A DNA stretch of 64,000 nucleotides from Azospirillum sp. TSH64. Its GTDB lineage: Bacteria; Pseudomonadota; Alphaproteobacteria; Azospirillales; Azospirillaceae. The DNA is taken from positions 1,799,841 through 1,863,840 of the forward strand of contig NZ_LGQW01000015.1 in NCBI RefSeq assembly GCF_003116035.1. Reading direction: 5' to 3'. Shown here in pieces: positions 1 to 10,276 of the stretch. The notes below the pieces were generated by a model. The model was given only the letters and a program-made list of their open reading frames with translations, was not told the origin of the DNA and did no database searches. The translations under genes were made by a program, and so were the position numbers. How positions within the stretch are numbered: position 1 is the stretch's first letter; the number at the start of each line of letters is the position of its first letter.

Positions 1-1
1 C

Positions 2-3000
2 TCACAGCCCCGTCGGGGCCGGGCGGGTGTCGGCGGTGCGGGTGGTGCCCTGGTCGATCAGCGGCTGGAGCGCCGGGGCGAGGCTCTTCAACAGCTGGGC
101 GGGCAGGGCGCTGGTGAAGCGGTAGTTGTCGGCCTCCGGCCCATGGACGAAGGCGGTCATCGTGCCGAAGAAGCGGTCGCCGATGTAGAAGACGAAGGTG
201 GCGGTGCGGTTGACCGCCTTCGATTCGATCAGCACGCCGCCCGGACCCCAGCGGTCGAGCCGGTGGTCGCCGGTGCCGGTCTTGCCGCCCATCGGGACCG
301 GCGCGCCGGTGGGATCCTTGAAGGACCCCCAGACGCGCTTGGCGGTGCCGTTCTGCGCCACGTCCATCAGGGCGCGGCGCAAGGTGGCGCAGACCTCCGG
401 CCGCAGCACGCGCTCGCCCTGCAAGGGCCCCAGCCCGAGCTTCGCCTCATAGGGCGTGCCGGCGGCGAAATGCAGCGAGCGGATCTTCACCGTCGGCTGG
501 CGCACCCCGTCGTTCAGGATCAGCCCCATCAGCTCCGCCAGCGCCGCCGGGCGGTCGGCCGAGCTGCCGATGGCGGTCGCCAGCGACGGCACCAGCGTTT
601 CGAACGGATAGCCGACGCTGCGCCATTGGGCGGTGATGCGCTGGAACGCCTCCTCCTCCAGCCCGATGCGGATTCGGGTGTTCTGGGCGGCCATGCCCTT
701 CTTGAACAGCCAGCGGTAGCTCTCCTGGCGCTCGTCGGCGCTGGCGGCCAGAACCTCGGCCCGCTTGGCGTCGGGATGCTGCTGGAGATAAGCGACCAGC
801 CACAGCTCCAGCGGATGGACGCGGGCGAGATAGCCCAGATCGTTCAGCGGGAAGCGGTCCGGCCCATATTTGGAGTAGAGCGCCGACAGCTCGGTGTCGG
901 ACAGCGCCTTTCCCGGCAGCCGGCCACGCAGGAAGCCGGAGAACTCCGCCAGCCCGGCCTTGGGCCGCACGGTGCGGAAGATCACCGCCAGCCGGTGCGG
1001 CACCGGGCGCGAGCGGGTCGCCAGCCGGGCCAGTGCCTCGTCCAGGGTGCGCTTGCGGTAGTCGTTGTAGAAGCGGTTGAGGAAGTCGGTACCCTCGCGG
1101 TCGGCGAAGCGGGCGAGATAGGCCTGCCGGGCGGGATGGTCGGGGGTGCGCAGGATGTCGGCGCCATCGTCCGCCCCCTCGTCCATGTAGAACTGGACGA
1201 CATCGCGCATCAGCCGGATGAAGGGCAGGTTGACGCTGTTCCGCAGCGCCTCCTGCACGGTCAGGATGCGGCCGTTGTCGTCCTTGTTGAAGTTGACGAA
1301 GCTGTGCTGACCGCCGCCGGTGAAGAAGACCTCGCCAGGGCTGGCGGAATAGCGCCGCTCCATCGCCGCATCCAGCATGGCGGGCAGCCGGCGGTCGGAG
1401 GCAGCGGCAAGCCAGGAGGTCGCCCAGCGGGTCAGATTGTCCGACGCCTCGTCCTCGACATCGCCCAGCAGTTCCTTAGGCAGATGGGCGTAACGGCTGT
1501 GCAGTTCGGCGACGATCTGCAGATATGTCGCCAGCGTGCGCAGCTTGGCGGTGGAGCCGAGGTCCAACTTCGCCCCGTCGTTGATGTCCAGCGGCTGGTC
1601 GAGGTTGTCGGCCTGGACGCGCAGGTAATTGGCCTCTGGGCCGCGCTCGTAGAGGGTGATCGAATAGACCAGCTTCGACAGGTCGTTGTTGCGGGCGTCG
1701 AGCAGCCGCTCGCCGGTCAGCCCGAGCGAGCGGGCATAGTCGGGGTCGTTCAGCCTGCCCAGCACCTCCACCACGCGGGCCTGGGTTTCGGCGTCCAGGG
1801 TGGATTGCGCGGTCAGGTCGAGCCGGTCGAGCGCGTAGAAGTTGGAGACGCCGAGCATGCCGAGCAGCCGGGCGCGGATGGCGTTGGTCGCCTTCTGCTC
1901 GACATAGGAGGTGGCGGGGCTGGTCGGCGCCTCCTCGCGGAAGACCAGCGGGGTGGCCAGCGCCGCGTCGCGCAGGGCGGGATCGATCACGCCGGACTGG
2001 GCCAGGGCGCGCAGATGGGCGTCGGCCAGCCGGTCGAGGGCGGCGCGGTCCTGGATCAGGTAATGGGAGGGACGGCGCTGGGCCAGCAACAGGGCCAGCA
2101 CCTGCTTGTAGGCCAGCGCCTTCAGCTTCAGGGCGCGCGCATCGTCTGCGGAGTCGCTGAGGACGCGCTTGGCGATGGTGAGGTCGGTGCCGAACCAGGC
2201 CCACAGTCCGTCGCCCAGCCCGTTCACCTCGCCGAAGCCCGAGCGCGCGGTCAGCGGGGTGGAGTTCAGGTAATCGACCAGGATGCGGCGGCGGGCCAGC
2301 GTTGTGTCCTCGCCGTCGCTGTAGGCGCGGACGCTGGCCGAGGTCATCTGGCGCAGCTTCTCGACACTGCCGACGGTCTGGCCGTCGGGCGAATGGCGGT
2401 ATTTCTCGATCTGGGTGGCGAGCGTCGAGCCGCCGGGCGAGCGCTGGCCCGGCCGGATCATCTGGATCGGCAGCATGGCGACGGCGGCGCCGAAGCGGTC
2501 CCATTCCACCGCCGGGTTGCGGCGGGGTTGGTCCTCGTCCAGAAGTTCGCGATTCTCGATGAACAGCAGCGTGTCGGCGACCAGCTTCGGCACATCGTCG
2601 AAACCGTCGAACACCCGTTCGGGATAGCGCGCCGAATACATGACCGCGCCGTTGCGGTCGAGCAGGGTCAGCCCGGCCTGCGTCTTCTCGCGGTAGATCG
2701 GAAAGCCGCCGCCGGCCATGAAGCGGTCGAGCGCCGGTGACAGTACCGCCTGCCGCTCGATTGCGTAGACGTCACGGGTCAGCGCGTCGAGCTGGCCGGG
2801 CAGGGCGGTGTAGCCGAGCCGCTCGTTGTACGGCCCATGCTTGGGAAAGCGCGCCTGCGGATTGGGGCCTTCCTGCACGCTGACGGACATCGACTGGGCG
2901 ACGCCGGAGAGCAGCCGGGCCTGGAGGCGGGAGGTCTCCATCTCCCGCCATCCGGCATAGCCGGCGGCGGCGAGCGTGATGGACAGCGTCGCCGCAATCG

Positions 3001-3046
3001 CGACCCGCCCGGTCCAGCGCCCGACCTGCATCCACCCCTTTGCCAT
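2..3046 (-). CDS. Class A penicillin-binding protein (transglycosylase/transpeptidase)
   Basis: Bifunctional peptidoglycan synthase, 1014 aa, complete (its TGA is at 2-4). An N-terminal membrane anchor (about residues 13-32) would place the rest in the periplasm. The GT51 domain shows the catalytic Glu in FIENREL (E164) and GGSTLATQ at 205-212, which polymerise lipid II glycan. The transpeptidase domain has the SxxK motif STAK (S498 nucleophile), SVN at 604-606 and KTG at 922-924, which cross-link stem peptides. The stretch between SVN and KTG, about 315 residues, is longer than in most class A PBPs and may hold an inserted subdomain. It lies 95 bp downstream of hisS on the same strand. The family call is secure; the exact PBP1 subtype is not assigned. 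Confidence 0.9.
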   Translation of the reverse strand: MAKGWMQVGRWTGRVAIAATLSITLAAAGYAGWREMETSRLQARLLSGVAQSMSVSVQEGPNPQARFPKHGPYNERLGYTALPGQLDALTRDVYAIERQAVLSPALDRFMAGGGFPIYREKTQAGLTLLDRNGAVMYSARYPERVFDGFDDVPKLVADTLLFIENRELLDEDQPRRNPAVEWDRFGAAVAMLPIQMIRPGQRSPGGSTLATQIEKYRHSPDGQTVGSVEKLRQMTSASVRAYSDGEDTTLARRRILVDYLNSTPLTARSGFGEVNGLGDGLWAWFGTDLTIAKRVLSDSADDARALKLKALAYKQVLALLLAQRRPSHYLIQDRAALDRLADAHLRALAQSGVIDPALRDAALATPLVFREEAPTSPATSYVEQKATNAIRARLLGMLGVSNFYALDRLDLTAQSTLDAETQARVVEVLGRLNDPDYARSLGLTGERLLDARNNDLSKLVYSITLYERGPEANYLRVQADNLDQPLDINDGAKLDLGSTAKLRTLATYLQIVAELHSRYAHLPKELLGDVEDEASDNLTRWATSWLAAASDRRLPAMLDAAMERRYSASPGEVFFTGGGQHSFVNFNKDDNGRILTVQEALRNSVNLPFIRLMRDVVQFYMDEGADDGADILRTPDHPARQAYLARFADREGTDFLNRFYNDYRKRTLDEALARLATRSRPVPHRLAVIFRTVRPKAGLAEFSGFLRGRLPGKALSDTELSALYSKYGPDRFPLNDLGYLARVHPLELWLVAYLQQHPDAKRAEVLAASADERQESYRWLFKKGMAAQNTRIRIGLEEEAFQRITAQWRSVGYPFETLVPSLATAIGSSADRPAALAELMGLILNDGVRQPTVKIRSLHFAAGTPYEAKLGLGPLQGERVLRPEVCATLRRALMDVAQNGTAKRVWGSFKDPTGAPVPMGGKTGTGDHRLDRWGPGGVLIESKAVNRTATFVFYIGDRFFGTMTAFVHGPEADNYRFTSALPAQLLKSLAPALQPLIDQGTTRTADTRPAPTGL

Positions 3047-3141
3047 CTCGGATGCGCACCCCCTGTCGTCCGACCCACCCGGCCGGTGTAGGTCGGAACG
3101 ATAGGCGAATTATGGTTAACGGGGGTTTAAAGGGGTGCCTC

Positions 3142-4491
3142 TCACCCTTCCAGCAGCGTCTTTGCGCGGGCAGCCAGCTCCGTCAGCGGGACCTCGACCT
3201 GCTCGCCCTTGACCAGATGCTTCAGGGTCGCGGTGCCGCGGGCCTTCTCGTCGGAGCCCATCAGCAGGACGACCGGGATGCCGGCGCGGTCGGCATACTT
3301 CATCTGCTTGGCGATCTTGCCGCCGTCCAACTGGATTTCCGTGTTGATGCCGGCGGCGCGCAGCTCGCTCGCCATGCGGAAATAATCGGCGGACAGGGCC
3401 GGGTCCATCTGCGTCACCAGCACCTGGGCGGTGGGGGTGGCGTCCTTGATGATGCCGGCCTCCATCAGCTGGTAGAACAGGCGGGTCGCGCCGATGGAGA
3501 TGCCCACACCAGGCAGCTTCGACTTGGTGTAGTGGCTGGCGAGATTCTCGTAACGGCCGCCGGAGCAGACCGAGCCGATGCCGGGATGGTCGTTCAGGAA
3601 GGTCTCGTAGACGGTGCCGGTGTAGTAATCGAGACCGCGCGCGATGGCGAGGTTGATGCGCACCGTGCCCTCCGGCACCTGGAAGGCCTTCAACCCCTCG
3701 ATGACGGTGGTCAGTTCGCCCACACCTTCGCGGAAGAGGTCGGTCTCGATATCGAGCGCGCCCAGCGCCGTCAGCGTCTCGGCGTTGGTGCCTTCCATGG
3801 CGATCAGCGACAGAATGGTGTCGGCGGCATGCTCGGTCACGCCGAGGCCCAGCAGGCTGGCGCGCACCTTGTCCTGGCCGATCTTGTCCAGCTTGTCGAT
3901 CTCGCGCAGCACCAGCACGCGGGTGTCGGCGTCGGCGACGCCCAGACCGTCGAGCAGGCCGAGCAGGATCTTGCGGTTGTTCACATTGATGGTGAAGCCG
4001 CCGAAATTAAGCTCGGTGAAGACATGGTGGATGACCGCCGGGATCTCGGCGTCGTAATGGGTGGACAGGCTGTCCTTGCCGATCACGTCGATGTCGCACT
4101 GGTAGAATTCGCGGAAGCGCCCGCGCTGCGCCCGCTCGCCGCGGTAGACCCGCTGGATCTGGTAGCGGCGGAACGGGAAGGCGAGGTCGCGCTCATGCTC
4201 CGCCACATAGCGGGCGAGCGGCACGGTCAGGTCGAAGCGCAGGGCCAGTTCCGGCTTGTTGCCCTGCTGGATGGCGCCGGTCGACTGGACGAAATAGACC
4301 TGCTTCTCCGTCTCGCCGCCCGACTTGGTCAGCAGCGTGTCGACCGTCTCGAACACCGGGGTTTCGACAGGGACGAAGCCGAACCGCTCGTAGCCGCGGC
4401 GGATGGTGTCCAGCATGCGCTGGAAGGCCACCTGCTGGCGCGGCAGCAGCTCCATCGTTCCGGGCGGGGTGCGGGGCGTGATCAGGCTCAT
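3142..4491 (-). CDS. hisS: Histidyl-tRNA synthetase
   Basis: Class II aminoacyl-tRNA synthetase that charges tRNA-His in the cytoplasm; 449 aa from the chosen ATG. Motif 2 is visible ([14 protein letters not shown]) and so is the histidine-specific [12 protein letters not shown] motif, followed by the C-terminal anticodon-binding domain. The frame stays open to a GTG at 4557. I prefer the ATG at 4489-4491 because family members begin close to the '[13 protein letters not shown]' segment. No strong Shine-Dalgarno sequence decides between the two. It is transcribed away from the exported protein gene at 4698. Confidence 0.95.
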   Translation of the reverse strand: MSLITPRTPPGTMELLPRQQVAFQRMLDTIRRGYERFGFVPVETPVFETVDTLLTKSGGETEKQVYFVQSTGAIQQGNKPELALRFDLTVPLARYVAEHERDLAFPFRRYQIQRVYRGERAQRGRFREFYQCDIDVIGKDSLSTHYDAEIPAVIHHVFTELNFGGFTINVNNRKILLGLLDGLGVADADTRVLVLREIDKLDKIGQDKVRASLLGLGVTEHAADTILSLIAMEGTNAETLTALGALDIETDLFREGVGELTTVIEGLKAFQVPEGTVRINLAIARGLDYYTGTVYETFLNDHPGIGSVCSGGRYENLASHYTKSKLPGVGISIGATRLFYQLMEAGIIKDATPTAQVLVTQMDPALSADYFRMASELRAAGINTEIQLDGGKIAKQMKYADRAGIPVVLLMGSDEKARGTATLKHLVKGEQVEVPLTELAARAKTLLEG

Positions 4492-4579
4492 CGGAGAAGG
4501 TCCGCGCTTGGATAGGAAAAGCGTGGGTTTTCTAGCCCCTTTCGCCGGCCCCGTCACCTGCGGCCAAAAAAGGCGGCGG

Positions 4580-4608
4580 AAAAATTTTCAGGCTCCTCGA
4601 AAATTTTT
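4580..4608. promoter_or_regulatory. AT-rich inverted repeat in a divergent promoter region
   Basis: Arms AAAAATTTTC (4580-4589) and GAAAATTTTT (4599-4608) are perfect inverted repeats with a 9-nt spacer, lying between the divergent hisS and 4698 genes. They stand out as A/T-rich in a GC-rich background. They could be an operator, an upstream element or a hairpin; no function is proven. Confidence 0.45.
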
Positions 4609-4697
4609 TGGAAGGGCGTGGAATGAACGGCAGCGGGGCCGCGTTCATCTAAGCACGATCCCGCAACGAGGATCGCTCACCGAAATGGAGAAACCAA

Positions 4698-5291
4698 ATG
4701 TCCGGCACCGTCTTTGGGTCGCGTATCCGCTCGTCCGTTTCGACCTTTGCGTTTGTCGCCCTGATGGCGACGGCCCCCGTGCTGAGCGCGGGTGCGGCAA
4801 CGGTCGCGCCGGCCGCTCCGGCCACGCCGGCCCCCGCCGCGACGACCGACTCCACCACGACGGCCCCGAAGCTCGACCAGAAGGCCGATCAGAAGGCTGT
4901 CACCAAGAGCGAGGCCACCAAGACCGAAGCCACCAAGATCGAGGCTCCGAAGGCCGACGCCACCAAGGCGGATGCCGGCAAGACCGAGGCGGGCAAGACC
5001 AAGCATGAGCAGGTCGCGGCCACCCCGAAGGCCGAAGTGACCAAGACCCAGGCCGACGCCGTCGCCAAGGAACTGGGCGCCAAGCCGACCGACCAGCTGC
5101 CCGTCCAGCTCGGCAAGTATCACGAGCAGATGCTGGCCGCCCATGCGCTGAAGGACAGCGCCGCCCGCGACAAGGCGGTTGCCGACGCCCGGCAGCAGCT
5201 GGCCGGCATCGGCGGCAAGCCGGTGACCGCGGAGCAGGCCGCGAAGATCGACGGCATCCTCGGCCTGAAGACCTCGACCACCATCCAGTAA
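4698..5291 (+). CDS. Exported Ala/Lys-rich low-complexity protein
   Basis: A 197-aa protein of unknown function. A typical signal peptide (hydrophobic 'STFAFVALMATAPVLSAGAA') suggests export to the periplasm. The middle (about residues 60-110) is a run of degenerate Ala-Thr-Lys-Glu/Asp-Ala repeats, very likely disordered. The C-terminal 80 residues look like an alpha-helical domain ending in 'IDGILGLKTSTTIQ'. The start is supported by GGAG seven bases before the ATG. A strong hairpin follows the stop. The composition recalls histone-H1-like or cell-wall-associated linkers, but I do not recognise the family. Confidence 0.7.
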   Translation: MSGTVFGSRIRSSVSTFAFVALMATAPVLSAGAATVAPAAPATPAPAATTDSTTTAPKLDQKADQKAVTKSEATKTEATKIEAPKADATKADAGKTEAGKTKHEQVAATPKAEVTKTQADAVAKELGAKPTDQLPVQLGKYHEQMLAAHALKDSAARDKAVADARQQLAGIGGKPVTAEQAAKIDGILGLKTSTTIQ

Positions 5292-5324
5292 GGTTTCGGC
5301 CAGTAAGGTCCGGGCCAGGACGGC

Positions 5325-5358
5325 CAGCCCCCCGCCAACGCCGGCCGGCGGGGGGCTG
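5325..5358 (+). terminator. Hairpin terminator after the 4698 gene
   Basis: A 12-bp perfect stem, CAGCCCCCCGCC (5325-5336) with GGCGGGGGGCTG (5347-5358), with a 10-nt loop and a weak pyrimidine tail (cttctcctccc). It lies 34 bp after the stop and before pyrC. Confidence 0.55.
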
Positions 5359-5487
5359 CCGGCTTCTCCTCCCGTTTCCAGCCTGTGTTTCCAGTTTGGG
5401 GACCGCCTCTGTTGAGATGCCGCGGCGATGGCGATAGAACGTCGTCCAAGCTCACCGCCCCTCGACACCAGCGCCGGGACCCGACCC

Positions 5488-6543
5488 ATGCCCAACGACC
5501 GTCTTGTCATCCGCCGTCCCGACGACTGGCATGTCCACCTGCGCGACGGCGCCATGTTGAAGGCGGTTCTGCCTTTCACCGCCCGCCAGTTCGGCCGCGC
5601 CATCGTCATGCCGAACCTGAAGCCGCCGGTGGCGACGGCCGCCGACGCCGTGGCCTATCGCGAGCGCATCCTGGCTGCCCTGCCGGACGGCGTCGCCTTC
5701 ACCCCGCTGATGACCGCCTACCTGACCGACGGCACCGACGCCGCCGATCTGGCCCAGGGCTTCAAGGACGGGGTTTTCGCCGCCGCCAAGCTCTATCCCG
5801 CCAACGCCACCACCAACAGCGCCCACGGCGTCACCGACATCGCCCGCATCGCCCCGGTGCTGGAGCGCATGGCGGACATCGGCATGCCGTTGCTGATCCA
5901 TGGCGAGGTCACCGACCAGTCGGTCGACATCTTCGACCGCGAGGCGGTGTTCATCGACAGCATCCTGGCCCCGCTGCTGGAGCGCCACCCCAGCCTGCGC
6001 ATCGTGCTGGAGCATGTGACGACGGCCGACGCCGTGCAGTTCGTGCGCGCCCATGCCGCCAGCGGCCGGATCGCCGCCACCATCACCGCACACCATCTGC
6101 TGATCAACCGCAGCCACATCTTCCAGGGCGGCATCCGCCCGCATCTCTACTGCCTGCCGATCGCCAAGCGCGAAACCCACCGGGTGGCTCTGGTCGAGGC
6201 GGCGACGAGCGGCGAGGGGCCGTTCTTCCTGGGCACCGACACCGCGCCGCATACGGTGACCGCCAAGGAGGCCGCCTGCGGCTGCGCCGGCTGCTTCACC
6301 GCGGCCAACGCGCTGGAACTCTATGCCGAGGCGTTCGACGAGGCCGGGGCGCTCGACAGGCTGGAGGCCTTCGCCAGCCTGAACGGCCCGCGCTTCTACA
6401 ACCTGCCGGTCAGCGAGGAGCGGGTGGCGCTGGAACGCCGTCCGTCGGTCGCCCCCGACCTGATCCTGGTCAGCGAGGGCGACGCCGTGCTGCCCTTCCG
6501 CAGCGGCGAGACCCTGCGCTGGAGCTTCGCCGGCGCGGTGTGA
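5488..6543 (+). CDS. pyrC: Dihydroorotase (class II, PyrC type)
   Basis: Catalyses reversible cyclisation of carbamoyl-aspartate to dihydroorotate in pyrimidine synthesis. The 351-aa length is close to E. coli PyrC. Zinc-site motifs are in order: DWHVHLRDG near the N-terminus, the carboxylated-lysine segment [33 protein letters not shown] and GTDTAPH. I chose the ATG at 5488, just before '[15 protein letters not shown]'; the frame is open 60 bases further upstream. The TPR glycosyltransferase follows 57 bp downstream on the same strand. Confidence 0.95.
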   Translation: MPNDRLVIRRPDDWHVHLRDGAMLKAVLPFTARQFGRAIVMPNLKPPVATAADAVAYRERILAALPDGVAFTPLMTAYLTDGTDAADLAQGFKDGVFAAAKLYPANATTNSAHGVTDIARIAPVLERMADIGMPLLIHGEVTDQSVDIFDREAVFIDSILAPLLERHPSLRIVLEHVTTADAVQFVRAHAASGRIAATITAHHLLINRSHIFQGGIRPHLYCLPIAKRETHRVALVEAATSGEGPFFLGTDTAPHTVTAKEAACGCAGCFTAANALELYAEAFDEAGALDRLEAFASLNGPRFYNLPVSEERVALERRPSVAPDLILVSEGDAVLPFRSGETLRWSFAGAV

Positions 6544-6600
6544 CGGTCTGCGGACCGGTTTCGCGGAAAAGGGCGGGGATAGGGGAAGGACGGTACGGTC

Positions 6601-8520
6601 ATGGCGACGATCCAGGAAGCTCTGCTCATCGCCTTCGACCTTCACCAGGACCGGCGCTTCGATGAGGCGGACGCCATCTATCGCCAAATTCTGGACGCGG
6701 TTCCCGGCCATGTCATGGCGCTCCATCTGCGCGGCATCCTTCTGGGGCAGAGCGGCAGGCTGGAGGAGGGCTGCGACCTGATCCGGCAGGCGATCGCCGG
6801 GGATGGAACGCAGCCGGATTTCCATAACAATCTCGCCGGCCTGCTGGAGGCGCTGGGCCGGTCCGGCGAGGCATTGGAATCGATGGTGCGCGCCGCCGTC
6901 CTCGATCCCGACCGGGCCGTCCAGCTCAACGATTTTGCGATGCGGTCCCTGAATGCGGGCCGGACCGGCGAGGCCGCGCAGGCGCTCCGTGTTGCGGCCG
7001 GGCTGCATCCGCTTTCCATCGAGCTGCGCTGCAACCTTGCGGTGGCGCTGGCCGCCGACGGGCAGTTTGCGGCGGCGGCAACAGAGCGCCGCATCGCCCT
7101 GCTGCTCGCCCCCGATGCCGCCGAGATGCTGCGGCTGTTGGGGGAGTATCTCCTGCAAGCGGACGGGCAGGCTCCCGACGGCGAGGCGGCATCGACGCTC
7201 CGGCGTGCCCTGATCCTCGATCCGCTGCATCACGGCATCTGGAACGGGGTCGGCAGGCTGCACATGGAGGCCGGACGATTGACGGAGGCATGCCGGGCCT
7301 ACGAGTCCGGCCTTGCGGTCGATCCGTCGGCGGCGGAGCTGTGGAACAACCGTTCGAATGTCCTGAAGGGGCGGGACGATCTCGAAACCGCACTGGCCGG
7401 CCAACGCCGGGCGGCGGCGCTGCAGCCGGACGAGGCGGGCATCCACAACAATCTGGGCGACGCATTGCTGCTTGCGGGCCAACCGGAGGATGCCTTGGCC
7501 CATGCGCAGGCGGCGCTGGCGCTCGCTCCCCAACTTGGGGATGCCCGGCTGCTTCGTGCCGCGGCGCTGCTGACGCTCGGCCGTTTCGAACAAGGGTGGG
7601 CGGCCTGGGAGGATCGCTGGACCGTGCCGCCCTGGCTGCTCGCCGCCGGCCGATTCCCGCAACCGGCCTGGACGGGCCAGCCGCTGGGCGGGAACCGTCT
7701 GCTGATCTGGGGCGAACAGGGGATCGGCGACGAAATCCAGTTCGCCAGCCTGCTGCCGCTGCTGGTCCAGGCGGGTGTCAGCTGTGTGTTGGAATGCGAA
7801 CCGCGGCTGGTTCCGCTGTTCGCGCGCTCGCTGCCGGAGGTGGAGGTGGTCGCGCGTGGCTGGCCCCCCGATCCAAGCCTGACGCGGACCGGGGCTGCCG
7901 ACCCGGACCGCGCCCCGATTGCCGCGCAAATCCCGGTGGGCAGCCTGCCGCGCCTGCTGGCGGACGCCGGGGGTGTCCCGCGCTCCGCCGCTCCCTATCT
8001 GCTGGCCGATCCGGCCAGGGTTTCGGGGCTTCGGGCGGCGATTCCGGCGGGCACGCTGGCGGTCGGCATCGCCTGGCACACCACCAATCCCAAGCACGGG
8101 CGTAGTCGCAACATTCCGTTGCGCGTGTTGGCGCATGCGCTCCACCGGCCCGGCGTCCGCCTCGTGGTGCTGCAATATGGCGACTGGACGCAGGAGATCG
8201 CCGCCTTGACGGCGGAGGGCATCGACATCGGCGGGCTGCCCGGTCTCGATCCCTGGAGCGATCTGGACGGGTTGGCCGCGGCGGTCGCCGCCGTCGACCT
8301 TGTGGTCTCCATCGACAACATCACCGTGCATCTGGCCGGGGCGCTGGGGCGCCCGACCTGTGCCTTGCTGCCCCATGCCGCCGAATGGCGCTGGCTGCGC
8401 GACCGGACGGACACCCCCTGGTATCCGACCGTCACCCTCTGCCGCCAGCAGGCGCCGAAGGATTGGAGCGTGCCGTTGTGGCTCGCACGGCAACGGCTCG
8501 ACGAGCTGGCCGGCGGATAG
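6601..8520 (+). CDS. TPR-repeat protein with a C-terminal GT9-like glycosyltransferase domain
   Basis: A 639-aa cytoplasmic protein. The N-terminal 330 residues are tandem tetratricopeptide repeats (for example 'FDEADAIYRQILDAVPGH'). The C-terminal half is GT-B-like. It contains GIAWHTTNPKHGRSRNIPL, matching the family's 'GLVWAGNP...RSIPL' element, and VSIDNITVHLAGALGRP, matching 'VSVDTAVAHLAGALGKP', then LLPHAAEWRW. Such proteins occur in alphaproteobacterial polysaccharide or flagellin-modification loci; donor and acceptor cannot be read from sequence. No other glycan gene is adjacent. It may be co-transcribed with pyrC. Confidence 0.75.
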   Translation: MATIQEALLIAFDLHQDRRFDEADAIYRQILDAVPGHVMALHLRGILLGQSGRLEEGCDLIRQAIAGDGTQPDFHNNLAGLLEALGRSGEALESMVRAAVLDPDRAVQLNDFAMRSLNAGRTGEAAQALRVAAGLHPLSIELRCNLAVALAADGQFAAAATERRIALLLAPDAAEMLRLLGEYLLQADGQAPDGEAASTLRRALILDPLHHGIWNGVGRLHMEAGRLTEACRAYESGLAVDPSAAELWNNRSNVLKGRDDLETALAGQRRAAALQPDEAGIHNNLGDALLLAGQPEDALAHAQAALALAPQLGDARLLRAAALLTLGRFEQGWAAWEDRWTVPPWLLAAGRFPQPAWTGQPLGGNRLLIWGEQGIGDEIQFASLLPLLVQAGVSCVLECEPRLVPLFARSLPEVEVVARGWPPDPSLTRTGAADPDRAPIAAQIPVGSLPRLLADAGGVPRSAAPYLLADPARVSGLRAAIPAGTLAVGIAWHTTNPKHGRSRNIPLRVLAHALHRPGVRLVVLQYGDWTQEIAALTAEGIDIGGLPGLDPWSDLDGLAAAVAAVDLVVSIDNITVHLAGALGRPTCALLPHAAEWRWLRDRTDTPWYPTVTLCRQQAPKDWSVPLWLARQRLDELAGG

Positions 8521-8556
8521 CTTGCTCCGCTGCTGTCCGACCCAGGCCGACCGGTC

Positions 8557-10203
8557 TCAGAACAGGCTGCCCTGTACGGGCACCGGCCGAGGCTTGCGCG
8601 GTGCCGCCTTCTTTTCCGGCTTGGGTTCCGCCTGCGCCTCAGGCTTCACCTCCGGCTTGGGAGTGCCGCCATCGACGGTTGCTGCAACCTTGGCATCGTC
8701 GGCGAAGACGATGTTGACGGCCAGACCCGGCGTCGCCTGATCGGCACGGGTGACCGGGCGGCCGTCGCGGTCCTCGACCAGGGCAAAGCCGCGGGCCAGC
8801 ACGCCCTTGTAGCTGTAACTCTCCAGCAATTGGCCGAGCGACGCCAGAGATGCCGCCTTGTCGGCAACTCCCTTGGCATAGCTGCGGTCGAGGCGCGGCG
8901 TCAGGTCGGCGATGCGGCGTTCGCCGTCGGCCAGCTTCACCCGCGCCGGGGTCAGCGACAACCGGCCGGCAACCCGGTCGAACCGACCGCCGGCGGTGGT
9001 CACCGCATGGCGCAGGCCTGAATCGAGGGCGCGGCTTTCCGACGCCAGCTTCTGCTCCGCCTGGGCCAGCTTTTCGCGCGGGTGGCGCAGCTTCGCCGCC
9101 AGCTCGCCGACGCGGGTGCGGCGGCGCTCCAGCAGGGCGGACGCTGCGAGATTCAGCCGTTCCGCCCGGTCGTCCAGCCGCTGGGCATGACCCTCCAGCA
9201 GGGCGCGGGGATCGCCGAGGCCGCGGGCCAGCCCCTCCACCCGGTTGCGGCGGTCCTCCACCGCGCGCGACGCGCAGGCCAGCAGCCGGCGCTCGTCGTC
9301 GAGGATCTGGGCCAGCAACTCGCCGCGCACCGGCACCGCCATCTCGGCGGCGGCGGTCGGGGTGGGCGCCCGCAGGTCCGACGCGAAGTCGATCAGCGTG
9401 GTGTCGGTCTCGTGCCCGACGGCGGAGATCAGCGGGATGGTGCTGGACGCGGCCGCGCGGACGACATTTTCCTCGTTGAAGGCCATCAGGTCCTCCAGCG
9501 AGCCGCCGCCGCGCGCGACGATGATCAGGTCGGGGCGTGGAACCCGGCTCCCTTGGGGTCCACCCGGCTGGATGCGGTTGAAGCCCTCGATGGCCGCCGT
9601 CACCTCGGCCGCCGCACGCTCGCCCTGCACCGCGACCGGCCACAGCAGGACATGGCGGGGGAAGCGGTCGTTCAGCCGGTGCAGGATGTCGCGGATGACC
9701 GCCCCGGTGGGGGAGGTGACGACGCCGATCACGTCGGGCAGGAAGGGGATGCGCTTCTTGCGGGCGGGATCGAACAGCCCCTCCGCCGCCAGCCGGCGCT
9801 TGCGCTCCTCCAGCATCTTCAGCAGCGCGCCTTCGCCGGCCAGCTCCATCGACTCGACGATCAGCTGATATTGCGAGCGGCCGGGGTAGGTCGTCATCCG
9901 CCCGGTGACGATGACCTCCAGCCCTTCCTCCGGCCGGACGGCCAGCTTCGCCATGGTGCCGCGCCAGCACACCGCCTCGATCACCGCGGTGTCGTCCTTC
10001 AGGCGCATGTAGCAGTGGCCGGAGCTGTGCTTCTTCGGCTGGCTGATCTCGCCGCGGACGCGGACGAAGCCGAACTCCTCCTCGATGCTGCGCTTCAGCC
10101 GGCGGGCGAGGTCGCCGACGGTGAATTCCGGAAGGTTGGAGCCGGGGCGCGGTTCCGGGGCAATCAGCGGCGTGGAGGTTTGGGGTGCGTTTTCGGACGT
10201 CAT
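8557..10203 (-). CDS. xseA: Exodeoxyribonuclease VII large subunit
   Basis: Catalytic subunit of ExoVII, which degrades single-stranded DNA to oligonucleotides; 548 aa from the ATG at 10201-10203. An N-terminal OB-fold (about residues 20-120: '[19 protein letters not shown]', then '[16 protein letters not shown]') is followed by the catalytic domain with [26 protein letters not shown], a long coiled-coil region, and an Ala/Pro/Lys-rich tail beyond the usual end. The frame extends to 10338 but the family start fits 10203. The partner xseB is not in the window. It is divergent from purD across 73 bp. Confidence 0.93.
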   Translation of the reverse strand: MTSENAPQTSTPLIAPEPRPGSNLPEFTVGDLARRLKRSIEEEFGFVRVRGEISQPKKHSSGHCYMRLKDDTAVIEAVCWRGTMAKLAVRPEEGLEVIVTGRMTTYPGRSQYQLIVESMELAGEGALLKMLEERKRRLAAEGLFDPARKKRIPFLPDVIGVVTSPTGAVIRDILHRLNDRFPRHVLLWPVAVQGERAAAEVTAAIEGFNRIQPGGPQGSRVPRPDLIIVARGGGSLEDLMAFNEENVVRAAASSTIPLISAVGHETDTTLIDFASDLRAPTPTAAAEMAVPVRGELLAQILDDERRLLACASRAVEDRRNRVEGLARGLGDPRALLEGHAQRLDDRAERLNLAASALLERRRTRVGELAAKLRHPREKLAQAEQKLASESRALDSGLRHAVTTAGGRFDRVAGRLSLTPARVKLADGERRIADLTPRLDRSYAKGVADKAASLASLGQLLESYSYKGVLARGFALVEDRDGRPVTRADQATPGLAVNIVFADDAKVAATVDGGTPKPEVKPEAQAEPKPEKKAAPRKPRPVPVQGSLF

Positions 10204-10276
10204 GGCGCTCTTGAGTTGGGGCGCCGCCATGATACAAGGCGCGCAGATCGCAACAAGGCGGAAGGAGCGCCCCCCC

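Noticed and set aside
143..2740. Long plus-strand open frame (865 codons) opposite the penicillin-binding protein
   Set aside because: The minus frame has all class A PBP motifs; the plus frame is low-complexity and recognisable as a GC-rich antisense shadow.
4492..4557. N-terminal extension of hisS from GTG 4557
   Set aside because: The extra 22 residues look unlike the family and the ATG at 4491 fits the usual N-terminus; left as an alternative only.
5452..8493. 1013-codon minus-strand frame across pyrC and the TPR gene
   Set aside because: No recognisable domains; both plus-strand genes are certain.
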